Shown: piece after piece, positions 1-6,023 of the stretch
Numbering within the stretch: position 1 is the first letter of the stretch
Layout: every line of letters starts with the position of its first letter
NCBI GenBank assembly: GCA_041740675.1
Contig: JBGSLN010000205.1
Span: forward strand, 1 to 12,425
Origin: JBGSLN01 sp041740675
GTDB lineage: Bacteria > Pseudomonadota > Gammaproteobacteria > JBGSLN01
Length of the DNA: 12,425 nt
Reading direction: 5' to 3'
Notes under the pieces: model-generated
Told to the model about the DNA's origin: nothing
The model's input: the letters and a program-made list of their open reading frames with translations, nothing else
Database searches by the model: none
Made by a program: the position numbers and the translations under genes

Positions 1-208
1 GCAAATGTTTTATATAAGAATTTGTTGAATCTACCGATTGTTGGATGTTCAAAATGAAGTTTTTGTTGGAAATACCACTTAAGATTTTTGTTTCATCAAG
101 GGGAATATAAGACTTATTCATACAATCATTTAGAAGAAAAAAGTAAAGAAATTTTATACCCAAACAAAATGATGATGCAATAATCTTCTTGCATACCCTG
201 TAAACATC
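1..208. other. Unassigned left edge, no recognised gene
   Basis: No gene is recognised here. A stop-free plus-strand frame runs from 58 to a TAA at 181-183 (41 codons). It has no ATG near its beginning and no ribosome binding site, and its translation (residues such as WKYHLRF early and a run of Met at the end) matches no family I know. It could be the decayed tail of a gene or plain intergenic DNA. Confidence 0.4.
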
Positions 209-340
209 ATGAATTTACTTCAATTGGATATTAATGCAGTAGAAGCATATCGACCAGCTTTAAAGCAAATTGATGATCCAATGATTACAGATGATACTAT
301 TAACAGCAACCATATCGTGTTGCATAACTCAAATATCTGA
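209..340 (+). pseudogene. Remnant of a small ferritin-like four-helix protein (tentative)
   Basis: A 43-codon frame starts MNLLQLDINAVEAYRPAL and continues with QIDDPMITDD before ending at TGA (338-340). This resembles the first helix of small ferritin-like domain proteins (DUF2383-type), where a segment of the form LLxLDIDAVxAYxxAL is followed by IDDPxI and then by a His-rich second helix. Those proteins run to about 150 residues, so this would be only the first third. The expected downstream helix is replaced by unrelated sequence without a continuing frame. No good Shine-Dalgarno sequence precedes the ATG. The similarity is judged by eye and the segment is short, so a chance resemblance or a real tiny protein is possible. 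Small ferritin-like genes often sit near BON, PRC-barrel and CsbD genes, which fits this locus. Confidence 0.3.
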
Positions 341-375
341 TCTATAGTGACTTTTTCTCGATGATTGCAGAAACT

Positions 376-381
376 TATAAT
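376..381 (+). promoter_or_regulatory. Candidate -10 element of the FNR-like gene
   Basis: A perfect TATAAT lies 17 bp before the ATG at 399, predicting a start near 388 and a leader of about 11 nt that still includes the AAGAG ribosome binding site at 389-393. No convincing -35 hexamer is found at the right spacing, so the promoter may need an activator or the call may be wrong. No FNR box is seen upstream, so there is no visible sign of autoregulation. Confidence 0.4.
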
Positions 382-398
382 TACAAATAAGAGAAAAT

Positions 399-1127
399 AT
401 GAAACCAAGAAAAAATATTCATATTAGTTGTGTTGAATGTCAAGTTGGCCATTTATGCCTGACAAAAAATTTAGCCCCAGCTTCCATTACATTATTAGAT
501 GATAAAATACAATATGCACAGATATTCCAACCCAATGAACGTCTCTACTTACAAGGAACTAAAATAACATACGTTTATGCAATCTATTCGGGGCTTTGTA
601 AAGATTATAGTACTGATGAAAATGGTAACATTTGTGTTAATGAGTTTTATTTATCCGGTGATATTCTTGGATTAGAATATTTGGATAAAGAAGTTTTTCA
701 ATTGGATGCCGTAGCTTTAAAAGAAACAATCGTTTGTGCTATTCCTATTAGCTTATTAAAAAATGCTGAGGAAATACCTAAATTAAAAGAACGATTTTTG
801 GAAATCTTATGTCAACAAATTGATAATCATCGATATTATGCTAATCAAACCAATGTGAAATGTCGTATTGCCGCATTTTTGTTAAATTTTATTCGTAGAG
901 TAAAACAGCGACAAGATCATGATAGTAATAAAGACTTCGACCTAACTTACGAAGAATCTATTGCTATACCTATTTCTTATATTGATATTAGTAATAAAAT
1001 AGGTATTTCAAATGAAACCTTTAGCAGAATATTAAAAGAATTTATTGCAGATGGTTTATTTAAGATTCAACACAATACAATTTGTAATATAGATATTAAG
1101 CGTTTACAAAATATACTTATTGCATAA
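399..1127 (+). CDS. fnr: FNR-type oxygen-responsive transcription regulator (Crp/Fnr family)
   Basis: This 242-residue protein has the length and layout of E. coli FNR (250 aa): an N-terminal cysteine cluster, a cyclic-nucleotide-type beta barrel (about 35-125), a dimerisation helix (about 130-160) and a C-terminal winged helix (about 165-240). Cys11, Cys14 and Cys20 reproduce the CxxCx5C spacing of FNR, and Cys113 in ETIVCAIP matches the fourth ligand, so a [4Fe-4S] oxygen-sensing cluster is expected. The recognition helix NETFSRIL keeps the E-xx-SR residues (Glu206, Ser209, Arg210) that read TTGAT half-sites. The SGD segment near 86-88 matches the activating region 3 loop used at class II promoters. 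The residue after the second cysteine is Gln15, where E. coli has Ser24, a position known to tune oxygen reactivity. ATG 399 has AAGAG upstream. Two strong FNR boxes lie 2 kb downstream. The FNR-type assignment is firm, while strict orthology to E. coli fnr is likely but not proven. Confidence 0.9.
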   Translation: MKPRKNIHISCVECQVGHLCLTKNLAPASITLLDDKIQYAQIFQPNERLYLQGTKITYVYAIYSGLCKDYSTDENGNICVNEFYLSGDILGLEYLDKEVFQLDAVALKETIVCAIPISLLKNAEEIPKLKERFLEILCQQIDNHRYYANQTNVKCRIAAFLLNFIRRVKQRQDHDSNKDFDLTYEESIAIPISYIDISNKIGISNETFSRILKEFIADGLFKIQHNTICNIDIKRLQNILIA

Positions 1128-1486
1128 AAACTTCTCTGCAATGTTGAATTCTAATTATTTTGTTCATATATGCTCTTATTTTAATTTTTCAATCAGCAAA
1201 TTGTTATTGAATCATATTAACATAGCTTACTAAAATATTCGGATATGGAATGCATTTTTTCCTGCCAAGAAATCACCATAATAGAAAAAGGCTATATTTA
1301 GGTATAAATCCACTGTTATTGGTTGGCAAATATAATTGATTGTTAGAGCAAAAATCTGACTGGAAAAAACGAAATGCTATTGTGATATATTTGAAGCACT
1401 CTTCTTTTGTTGCATGATCAATTATCACATGCCATAATCGAAAAAGAGTTGGAAATTAAAATTTTAAGTAAAAAACGGAAAAAGTT
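1128..1486. other. 359-bp intergenic region, mostly featureless
   Basis: No open frame of note is present; the longest plus-strand ATG frame I found is under 20 codons. A loose FNR-like palindrome (TTGAATCATATTAA, 1207-1220, 8 of 10 consensus positions) has no well-placed -10 element. The only convincing signal is the promoter close to the next gene, listed separately. No hairpin with a T-run follows the fnr stop codon. Confidence 0.5.
1410..1438 (+). promoter_or_regulatory. Candidate promoter of the NTF2-like gene
   Basis: TTGCAT (1410-1415) and CATAAT (1433-1438) are 17 bp apart, predicting a start near 1445 and a 42-nt leader to the ATG at 1487. The -10 matches 5 of 6 consensus bases and the -35 only 3 of 6. 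The spacer contains the inverted repeat TGAT-CAATT-ATCA (1415-1427), a possible repressor site. Confidence 0.4.
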
Positions 1487-1978
1487 ATGCAAAAAAAATA
1501 CTTATGGATAAGTTTTTATATATTTGCTTCACTGTTATTAATGAGTCCTCCTCTCTTTGCAGACAATAATAACTCTCAAATATCTCACCAAAAAGCTATT
1601 GAACTTGTACAAACTTTTCATAGTGCTCTATACGAGCAGCATAATTTGAATAACGCACTCAGCTGTTTAGCCGATAATGTGGTGTTTACAAATGTCTATG
1701 GCGATATTTTTGTAGGTAAGGAGCAAGTGAGTCGCTTTCTAAAGGAATTAATAGATTTACACGTAGAAGGCCCAGAGATAGGTCTACCTGAAGCAGAGGG
1801 AAAATCTGTTGTTGTAATAATTAAAGCATCTCTAGATTCGTGGCAAAATTTAGATGTAAAGAAGCTAGATCTTTTAGAGAAATTTATTGTGGAAAACGAC
1901 AAAATTGTTTATATTTCTGTAGCAGCATTGCCAAAATCTTGGAAAAAATTTAATAAAGAGAGTTTATTACCTCGATAA
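1487..1978 (+). CDS. Exported NTF2/SnoaL-like protein of unknown function
   Basis: The 163-residue product starts with a clear signal peptide: two lysines (K3-K4), a hydrophobic stretch at about 5-24 and a likely cut after LFA (residue 25), giving a mature periplasmic or secreted protein of about 138 residues. The mature part has the pattern of the NTF2-like/SnoaL fold. A helix with FHSALYEQHNLNNALSC is followed by a strand with DNVVFTNVYGDIFVGKEQV, a segment typical of the family's substrate-pocket cone, and then by a further helix and beta strands. Members of this fold range from isomerases and dehydratases to purely binding proteins, so no reaction can be assigned. GGAA at 1477-1480 gives a ribosome binding site 6 bases before the ATG. 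The gene stands alone between fnr and the convergent PRC-barrel gene. Its position next to fnr may be coincidental. Confidence 0.7.
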   Translation: MQKKYLWISFYIFASLLLMSPPLFADNNNSQISHQKAIELVQTFHSALYEQHNLNNALSCLADNVVFTNVYGDIFVGKEQVSRFLKELIDLHVEGPEIGLPEAEGKSVVVIIKASLDSWQNLDVKKLDLLEKFIVENDKIVYISVAALPKSWKKFNKESLLPR

Positions 1979-2151
1979 TCTAAATTATTCCAGCAATATT
2001 ATAAGGGCTCGTCACATAATCTAAAATATTTACCTAAATGACAGTTGTACGTTTATGATGATCACCTAAACTAAATTTATCATTTCAAAATTTAAAACAA
2101 GCAAATCATTGGTAGCACATTGCTCGCTTTCTTACGACTTGCCATAACTAT

Positions 2152-2529
2152 TTATTGAAGTAACTTTTTGGGGTTGCTTTTCTTAGGTACCTGAGTACTA
2201 AATTGCTGCTTAATGTCTTCTGCCCATGCTTCATTTGCCCAATCAGACCATCCTTCTTCAATACCCTTTGCACTTTGTAACTTTGATTTATCGGCATTTA
2301 AAATGAAACACTTTTGAGTAGTATCATAGATAAGAGCGTGCCAAGCCACCGCGATATGTTTCTCTCTTATCCCTAAAAACCCGCCAATGCCGACGGCCGC
2401 ATAACAAACTTGTCCATTCTCTCTATCAATAACCAGTTTATCAATTTCACCTAACTTTTCATCTGCTAAGTTTTTTACTTTTACACCAATGATCTTATCA
2501 CTAGTTACAATATGCTTTGATTGTGTCAT
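2152..2529 (-). CDS. PRC-barrel domain protein
   Basis: This 125-residue protein has no signal peptide or membrane segment and should be cytosolic. Residues about 8-85 form a PRC-barrel: the start SDKIIGVKVKN, then DEKLGEIDKLVIDRENGQV, the hallmark glycine-rich turn GIGGFLGIREKHIAVAWHAL (about 47-66), and a closing strand with CFILNADKSKL. The C-terminal third (EGWSDWANEAWAEDI, then a Lys-rich tail) is variable in this family. PRC-barrels occur in ribosome maturation, photosynthetic reaction centres and many small stress proteins, and the stand-alone type seen here usually has no defined role. It is the last gene of a three-gene minus-strand operon (BON, DUF883-like, PRC), 26 bp after its upstream neighbour, with a GGGAG ribosome binding site 6 bases before the ATG. 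By position it should be under the FNR-box promoter near 3180. Confidence 0.8.
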   Translation of the reverse strand: MTQSKHIVTSDKIIGVKVKNLADEKLGEIDKLVIDRENGQVCYAAVGIGGFLGIREKHIAVAWHALIYDTTQKCFILNADKSKLQSAKGIEEGWSDWANEAWAEDIKQQFSTQVPKKSNPKKLLQ

Positions 2530-2555
2530 AAAATTCTCCCAATTTTATAATTGAG

Positions 2556-2744
2556 TTATTTAAAAGATGAGCCCAACAGACCTTTTATCGCAAAAAATGC
2601 TACTGCTCCAAAGAAGATGCTTTGCATCGGGTGGGTCTCAATATAAGCTAGCCAGTCATCGGTTGATTCTTTAACAGCCTTGGTGCCTGAATCCACCGCA
2701 TTTTCAACAGTTTTTTCAATATCAGTTTCTTGTATGTTGTTCAT
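2556..2744 (-). CDS. Small DUF883/ElaB-YqjD-like membrane-anchored protein
   Basis: The 62-residue product consists of an acidic, charged helix (about 1-32) followed by DDWLAYIETHPMQSIFFGAV and one hydrophobic C-terminal segment (about 40-58). That matches the C-terminal half of DUF883 proteins such as ElaB and YqjD, whose ending has the form DxYVxxNPWxSVGxAAG. E. coli relatives (about 100 aa) are stationary-phase, inner-membrane-anchored proteins that can bind ribosomes. This copy lacks most of the N-terminal coiled coil, so ribosome binding cannot be presumed. AAGGAGA lies 7 bases before the ATG, the strongest ribosome binding site in the operon. It sits between the BON gene (39 bp upstream) and the PRC-barrel gene (26 bp downstream). 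Confidence 0.65.
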   Translation of the reverse strand: MNNIQETDIEKTVENAVDSGTKAVKESTDDWLAYIETHPMQSIFFGAVAFFAIKGLLGSSFK

Positions 2745-2783
2745 TTCTATTCTCCTTTGGATAAATTAATGTTAAATGCGTAT

Positions 2784-3065
2784 CTAAACTCTTAGTACTA
2801 AATTTTTCAATTTTAAAGATGATTTTACTTTGTTTGCGCCGTCAACAGATTTCGCAATTTTAACCGCATTAGCTATTTGTAATTGATTGTTAACTGCCCC
2901 CGACAAGTAAATGACACCATCCTTCGTTTCCACATGTGTATTTAAAGAAGAAACATCGATACCTTGTATATTGGTTTTTATTAAAGCGCCTTTAACTTTT
3001 GCTATAATAGAACTGTCATTTAATGGTGTTTGATTATTTATGACAGTAAATTCTTTAGCATTCAC
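2784..3065 (-). CDS. BON domain protein (OsmY-like), start uncertain
   Basis: From the GTG at 3065 the product is 93 residues, nearly all one BON domain (about 17-88): NDSSIIAKVKGALIKTN, then DVSSLNTHVETKDGVIYLSG with the conserved strand-turn-strand glycine, and AVKIAKSVDGANKVKSSLKL. BON domains bind phospholipid surfaces and occur in osmotic-stress proteins such as OsmY. Unlike OsmY, no signal peptide is visible, so this copy would stay in the cytosol. The GTG has no Shine-Dalgarno sequence. An in-frame ATG 60 bp upstream (3123-3125) does have GAGGA before it but meets a TAA at its fifth codon (3111-3113), so the gene may carry a recent nonsense change or use a short leader with reinitiation. 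It is the first gene of the minus-strand operon and lies directly behind an FNR-box promoter. Confidence 0.65.
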   Translation of the reverse strand: MNAKEFTVINNQTPLNDSSIIAKVKGALIKTNIQGIDVSSLNTHVETKDGVIYLSGAVNNQLQIANAVKIAKSVDGANKVKSSLKLKNLVLRV

Positions 3066-3110
3066 ATCAATAACATTATTCGTCGATTCAGCTAACGAAA
3101 TCGCTTCTTT

Positions 3111-3134
3111 TTATTTCCCTTGCATTTTGTCCTC
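3111..3134 (-). other. In-frame leader start with early stop before the BON gene
   Basis: Read on the minus strand, GAGGA (3134-3130) is followed four bases later by ATG (3125-3123), then CAA, GGG, AAA and TAA (3113-3111). The frame continues without another stop into the BON gene. A CAA to TAA transition would explain the stop and would have turned a 113-residue gene into this arrangement. A four-residue leader peptide is the alternative. Confidence 0.55.
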
Positions 3135-3179
3135 ATTTGAATTTATTTTGAAGTAACTAGTATTAACTCTCATAATTTA

Positions 3180-3185
3180 ATTGTA
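3180..3185 (-). promoter_or_regulatory. -10 element of the BON-DUF883-PRC operon
   Basis: On the minus strand this reads TACAAT (5 of 6 consensus bases) and predicts a start near 3173, leaving a leader of about 48 nt to the upstream ATG at 3125. The centre of the FNR box at 3207-3220 is then at -40.5, within one base of the -41.5 typical for class II FNR or CRP activation. No good -35 hexamer is present, as expected for an activator-dependent promoter. Confidence 0.6.
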
Positions 3186-3206
3186 CCACTTGGTATAAAA
3201 ACATTT

Positions 3207-3220
3207 TTGACAAAAATCAA
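3207..3220. promoter_or_regulatory. FNR box for the minus-strand stress operon
   Basis: The sequence TTGAC-AAAA-ATCAA matches 9 of 10 conserved positions of the FNR consensus TTGAT-N4-ATCAA. It lies in the divergent intergenic region upstream of the BON gene, with its centre at 3213.5, ideally spaced from the TACAAT at 3185-3180. The regulator at 399-1127 keeps the DNA-contacting residues that read this motif. Confidence 0.7.
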
Positions 3221-3264
3221 TTTTAGTTAGCTTTTTAAAAACCAGATCAATAAAAAATCATGAA

Positions 3265-3278
3265 TTGACTAATATCAA
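3265..3278. promoter_or_regulatory. FNR box for the plus-strand CsbD-like/transporter unit
   Basis: TTGAC-TAAT-ATCAA again matches 9 of 10 FNR consensus positions. Its centre (3271.5) is exactly 58 bp from that of the other box, about five and a half helical turns. It lies at about -42.5 from the start predicted by the TATTAT at 3302-3307. Confidence 0.7.
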
Positions 3279-3301
3279 AATATAACAACATATATATACG
3301 A

Positions 3302-3307
3302 TATTAT
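3302..3307 (+). promoter_or_regulatory. -10 element of the CsbD-like/transporter unit
   Basis: TATTAT matches 5 of 6 consensus bases and predicts a start near 3314, giving a 28-nt leader with AGGG at 3330-3333 before the ATG at 3342. It pairs with the FNR box at 3265-3278 in class II geometry. The surroundings are very AT-rich, so the exact hexamer is less certain than the box. Confidence 0.5.
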
Positions 3308-3341
3308 TCTGCATATCACATTAAGATTTAGGGTTTTATGT

Positions 3342-3452
3342 ATGAATAGAAAAAGCTTTAAAAGCAAATGGTATAAAACAAAAGAGAATATTAAGCAAAA
3401 TTCAAACAAACACACTGATGATCAATTAATAATAAAAAATGAACGCGAATAA
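3342..3452 (+). CDS. Shortened CsbD-like stress microprotein (36 aa)
   Basis: A 36-codon frame with AGGG 8 bases upstream encodes a Lys-rich, strongly charged peptide. It aligns by eye with the first half of CsbD family proteins (general stress protein, PF05532). It has MN at the start, KSKWYKTKENIK at about residues 7-18, where the family has a GKWKQxKGxxK-type segment, and K-x-TDDQL at about 23-29, where the family has GKLTDDDL. Family members are usually 55-70 residues. Here the frame stops before the second half (the VGKLQERYG-type segment), and the three conserved glycines are Ser8, Glu15 and Asn22. It is therefore either a degenerate gene or a shortened working version. The function of CsbD proteins is unknown beyond induction by stress. 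It is first behind the plus-strand FNR box and ends 12 bp before the Bcr/CflA gene, implying one transcript. Confidence 0.6.
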   Translation: MNRKSFKSKWYKTKENIKQNSNKHTDDQLIIKNERE

Positions 3453-3464
3453 ATTTAAGGTGTC

Positions 3465-4730
3465 TTGAAAAATATTTATCAAATTAAGCATGCAATTATG
3501 AGGCAAATAATCCCAACAAGAGTCATAAGTTTATATTGTCCTTTATTTATTATGCTATATAACTTGGCAGGGAATTTATCGAACGATATCTATTTGCCGA
3601 GCTTACCTGCTTTGTCAAATTATTTTCATGTTTCAGATTTCTTAGTTCAAATTACCATGACTGTTTGGTTCTTGGGTGTTGCGATCCCCCAACTTATTTT
3701 TGGAATATTAGCTGATAAATATGGGCGTAGGCCATTGATGCTATGGGGTGGAGTGTTATTTTTATTATCCACATTAGTTTGTATTTTAGCACCTTGCATA
3801 TCCATATTAATTATTGGTCGGTTTTTTCAGGGTGTAGGTGTTTCAAGTTTAAATATTGCTGCTTTTGCTACAGTTAAAAGTCATTATTATGATGAGAAAG
3901 CGAGTTTGAAATTACTTTCTTATATTAATATTACGGGTTCTTTAGCACCCATTATGGGACCTATTTTAGGCGGTTATATCTATTATTTTTTAGATTGGCG
4001 CGCTACTTTTATTGCTATTTTCATATTGAGTGGGAGTGCTGTTATTGGATTATATTATTTTATGTTAGAGAGTTATGATGAAAATAATCGTAACAACCTT
4101 CATTTTAATATTAAAAACTTTTTAATTTATTATAAACCAATTTTATCACAGAGCAATATTTGGGCACCAATATTAAGTCAATCTGCGTTTGTGGGAGCTT
4201 TAATCGCTTATTTAACGACAGCACCTTTTATTATAAAAGATATATATCTTATTCCGATTAGACATTTTGGATTAACCCAAGTTATCCCTTTTAGCTTTTT
4301 TATATTAGGAGGGGTTATCGTTACTAAGTTGATCAATTTTATGCAGCCAAAAAAAATTATCATTGTTAGCTTCATTATGATATCACTTAGTTTATTTTTA
4401 TTTGATACTATCCTATGGCTTTTTACAGCAAGTCAAATTTACATTTTCTTATTTGCTATTTCAATATTTCTATTTGGTTTTGCTCTAGCAGCCAGTCCAT
4501 TAGTCTCGGAAGCAATGTCATTAACATCATTAAAAGGGTTATCAGCAGCAATTTTAAGTTTGATGATGGCAATTATGGCAAGTTTAAGCAGTCTACTAAC
4601 CGCCACATTTTTTAATGATAAAGTGTATCACACGTTAATTATTATGAATATTTTTTCTCTTGGTGGGATGACATGCTATATCTGTTTAAAAATTCGGAAA
4701 AAACATGCGGCCTCATTGGAAAATAATTAA
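3465..4730 (+). CDS. Bcr/CflA-type MFS drug exporter
   Basis: The 421-residue protein has the twelve-helix MFS layout, with signatures of the drug:H+ antiporter-1 branch that contains Bcr and CflA. These include NDIYLPSLPAL in helix 1 (Asp41), motif A GILADKYGRRPL at 80-91, RFFQGVGVSS in helix 4 (119-128) and motif C GSLAPIMGPILGG at 158-170. Family members export chloramphenicol, bicyclomycin, sulfonamides or cysteine and related compounds in exchange for protons. The substrate here cannot be told. The TTG at 3465 is chosen because AAGGTG (3457-3462) precedes it, although the spacing is tight; the ATG at 3498 is an alternative without a ribosome binding site. It lies 12 bp behind the CsbD-like gene and its end overlaps the next transporter gene by 26 bp, so expression from the FNR-box promoter and translational coupling are likely. 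Confidence 0.82.
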   Translation: MKNIYQIKHAIMRQIIPTRVISLYCPLFIMLYNLAGNLSNDIYLPSLPALSNYFHVSDFLVQITMTVWFLGVAIPQLIFGILADKYGRRPLMLWGGVLFLLSTLVCILAPCISILIIGRFFQGVGVSSLNIAAFATVKSHYYDEKASLKLLSYINITGSLAPIMGPILGGYIYYFLDWRATFIAIFILSGSAVIGLYYFMLESYDENNRNNLHFNIKNFLIYYKPILSQSNIWAPILSQSAFVGALIAYLTTAPFIIKDIYLIPIRHFGLTQVIPFSFFILGGVIVTKLINFMQPKKIIIVSFIMISLSLFLFDTILWLFTASQIYIFLFAISIFLFGFALAASPLVSEAMSLTSLKGLSAAILSLMMAIMASLSSLLTATFFNDKVYHTLIIMNIFSLGGMTCYICLKIRKKHAASLENN

Positions 4731-5997
4731 TATTGTTATTTGTTCTTTTGGTTTTAGTTTTGCATCAACTATGCAATTTGCCAATTTAAGCACAATTTTA
4801 CAGTTTATGGGCTTTCATGATCAATATTTAAGTCTTATTTGGTTGATCGCACCATTAACAGGGATCATTTCTCAACCAATCATAGGCATTATTTCTGATA
4901 ATCTAGAAACATCGTACGGAAAACGCCTACCCATATTTTTTACTAGTTCGTTGTTAGCTACAGTAGCATTATTGGTGTTGCCGTTTTATAATTCAGTGCT
5001 GTTCGTAATTTCGATGATCTTATTCCTTGAAATTGGGACTAATGGCAATAATCAATTGCAAAAAGTGTTAATTCTTGAGTTGCTGCCTAAAAAACAACAC
5101 ACATTGGCATTTAGTCTATCAACGGCAATAAGTGGAATAGGGGCACTATTAGCAGCTATTATCCCATTTATTTTAGTAAAAATATTTAATATAACTAATT
5201 TAGTTACTCATAATCATTTGCCACCTCCATCGCTTCAGTATGGTTTTACTATTAGCGCCATAATTTATTTTTGTTTTTGTTTATGGACAATAATAGGAAC
5301 AAAAGAAAAAAACAAAAAATTTGAGAAGAAAAAGCAAACGTTAATAATGTTGTTTCATTTCAATAATATATTAAAAAGACTACCAAGGGTTTTTTGGGAA
5401 ATAAGTATCATCCAATTTTTTACCTGGATTGCTGTTTTTACAGTATGGAATTATTTAACCTTGGCAATTGCACAAAACATTTTTCATTTACCGATTCATG
5501 AGTCAAATAATTTAGAAGTAGCAAAGAGTTATCTTTCGATTGCTATTTTGTGGGCTGGGATATATTACGGTGCATTTCAAATAAGTAGTACTTTATTTTC
5601 ATTATTTATACCAATATTAAATCGTTTCTTTAGTATGTTTGTAATTTATTTTATTTCATTATTTATAGGAGGAATAAGTTTATTATTTATTGTTGTAATA
5701 CATAATCCATATATAATGATTGTTCCAATGTTATTTTATGGGTTTGTTTGGGGAGCAGTATTAACATGCCCATATGATATTATTTCAAATTCAATACCTG
5801 ATAATTATTCTGGACTCTATATGGGGATTTTTAATTTAACAGTAACAATTCCTCAAATTGTGGCTGGATTATTTTTAGGATATTTGCTATCTAAAGTCTT
5901 TTATGATCAAGCAATAAATTTGATATTAATAGCTGGAATTTGCTTACTTTTATCTGCATTAATTATTCTTGTTGTCATCAAATTACAATCAAAATAA
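4705..5997 (+). CDS. SLC45/GPH-type MFS transporter, probably for a sugar
   Basis: This 430-residue twelve-helix protein carries the features of the SLC45/sucrose-transporter group. Around residues 57-77, QPIIGIISDNLETSYGKRLP matches the family loop QPxxGxxSDxxxSxxGRRRP. In the C-terminal half, PYDIISNSIP followed by YSGLYMGIFNLTVTIPQI matches the family's PYxLxxxxxPxxxxGxYMGIFNxxIxxPQ segment. Bacterial relatives move sucrose, maltose or other glucosides with protons. The substrate is not determined, and no sugar-metabolism genes are nearby to hint at one. The central loop (about 198-215) is rich in lysine. The start ATG lies inside the end of the Bcr/CflA gene with GGA about six bases upstream. 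The gene converges on the antiporter gene with only 26 bp between them and no obvious terminator. Confidence 0.75.
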   Translation: MRPHWKIINIVICSFGFSFASTMQFANLSTILQFMGFHDQYLSLIWLIAPLTGIISQPIIGIISDNLETSYGKRLPIFFTSSLLATVALLVLPFYNSVLFVISMILFLEIGTNGNNQLQKVLILELLPKKQHTLAFSLSTAISGIGALLAAIIPFILVKIFNITNLVTHNHLPPPSLQYGFTISAIIYFCFCLWTIIGTKEKNKKFEKKKQTLIMLFHFNNILKRLPRVFWEISIIQFFTWIAVFTVWNYLTLAIAQNIFHLPIHESNNLEVAKSYLSIAILWAGIYYGAFQISSTLFSLFIPILNRFFSMFVIYFISLFIGGISLLFIVVIHNPYIMIVPMLFYGFVWGAVLTCPYDIISNSIPDNYSGLYMGIFNLTVTIPQIVAGLFLGYLLSKVFYDQAINLILIAGICLLLSALIILVVIKLQSK

Positions 5998-6023
5998 TTT
6001 AGCATGCATAACTGAGCAATATT

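Noticed and set aside
220..408. Minus-strand 62-codon frame with hydrophobic residues
   Set aside because: It overlaps the fnr start region and promoter, has no ribosome binding site, and its hydrophobic content is typical of antisense AT-rich DNA.
820..833. FNR-box-like sequence TTGAT-AATC-ATCGA
   Set aside because: It matches 9 of 10 positions but lies within the FNR coding region (codons for the dimer helix), far from any start. Coding constraint and AT-richness explain it better.
1207..1220. Loose FNR box TTGAATCATATTAA before the NTF2-like gene
   Set aside because: Only 8 of 10 positions match, no suitable -10 lies 30 bp downstream, and the gene starts 270 bp away.
2095..2131. Possible terminator after the PRC-barrel gene (minus strand stem AAGCGAG/TTTGCTT then TTTT)
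   Set aside because: The stem needs two G-U pairs, the loop is 17 bases and the T-tract is interrupted, so it is too weak to list.
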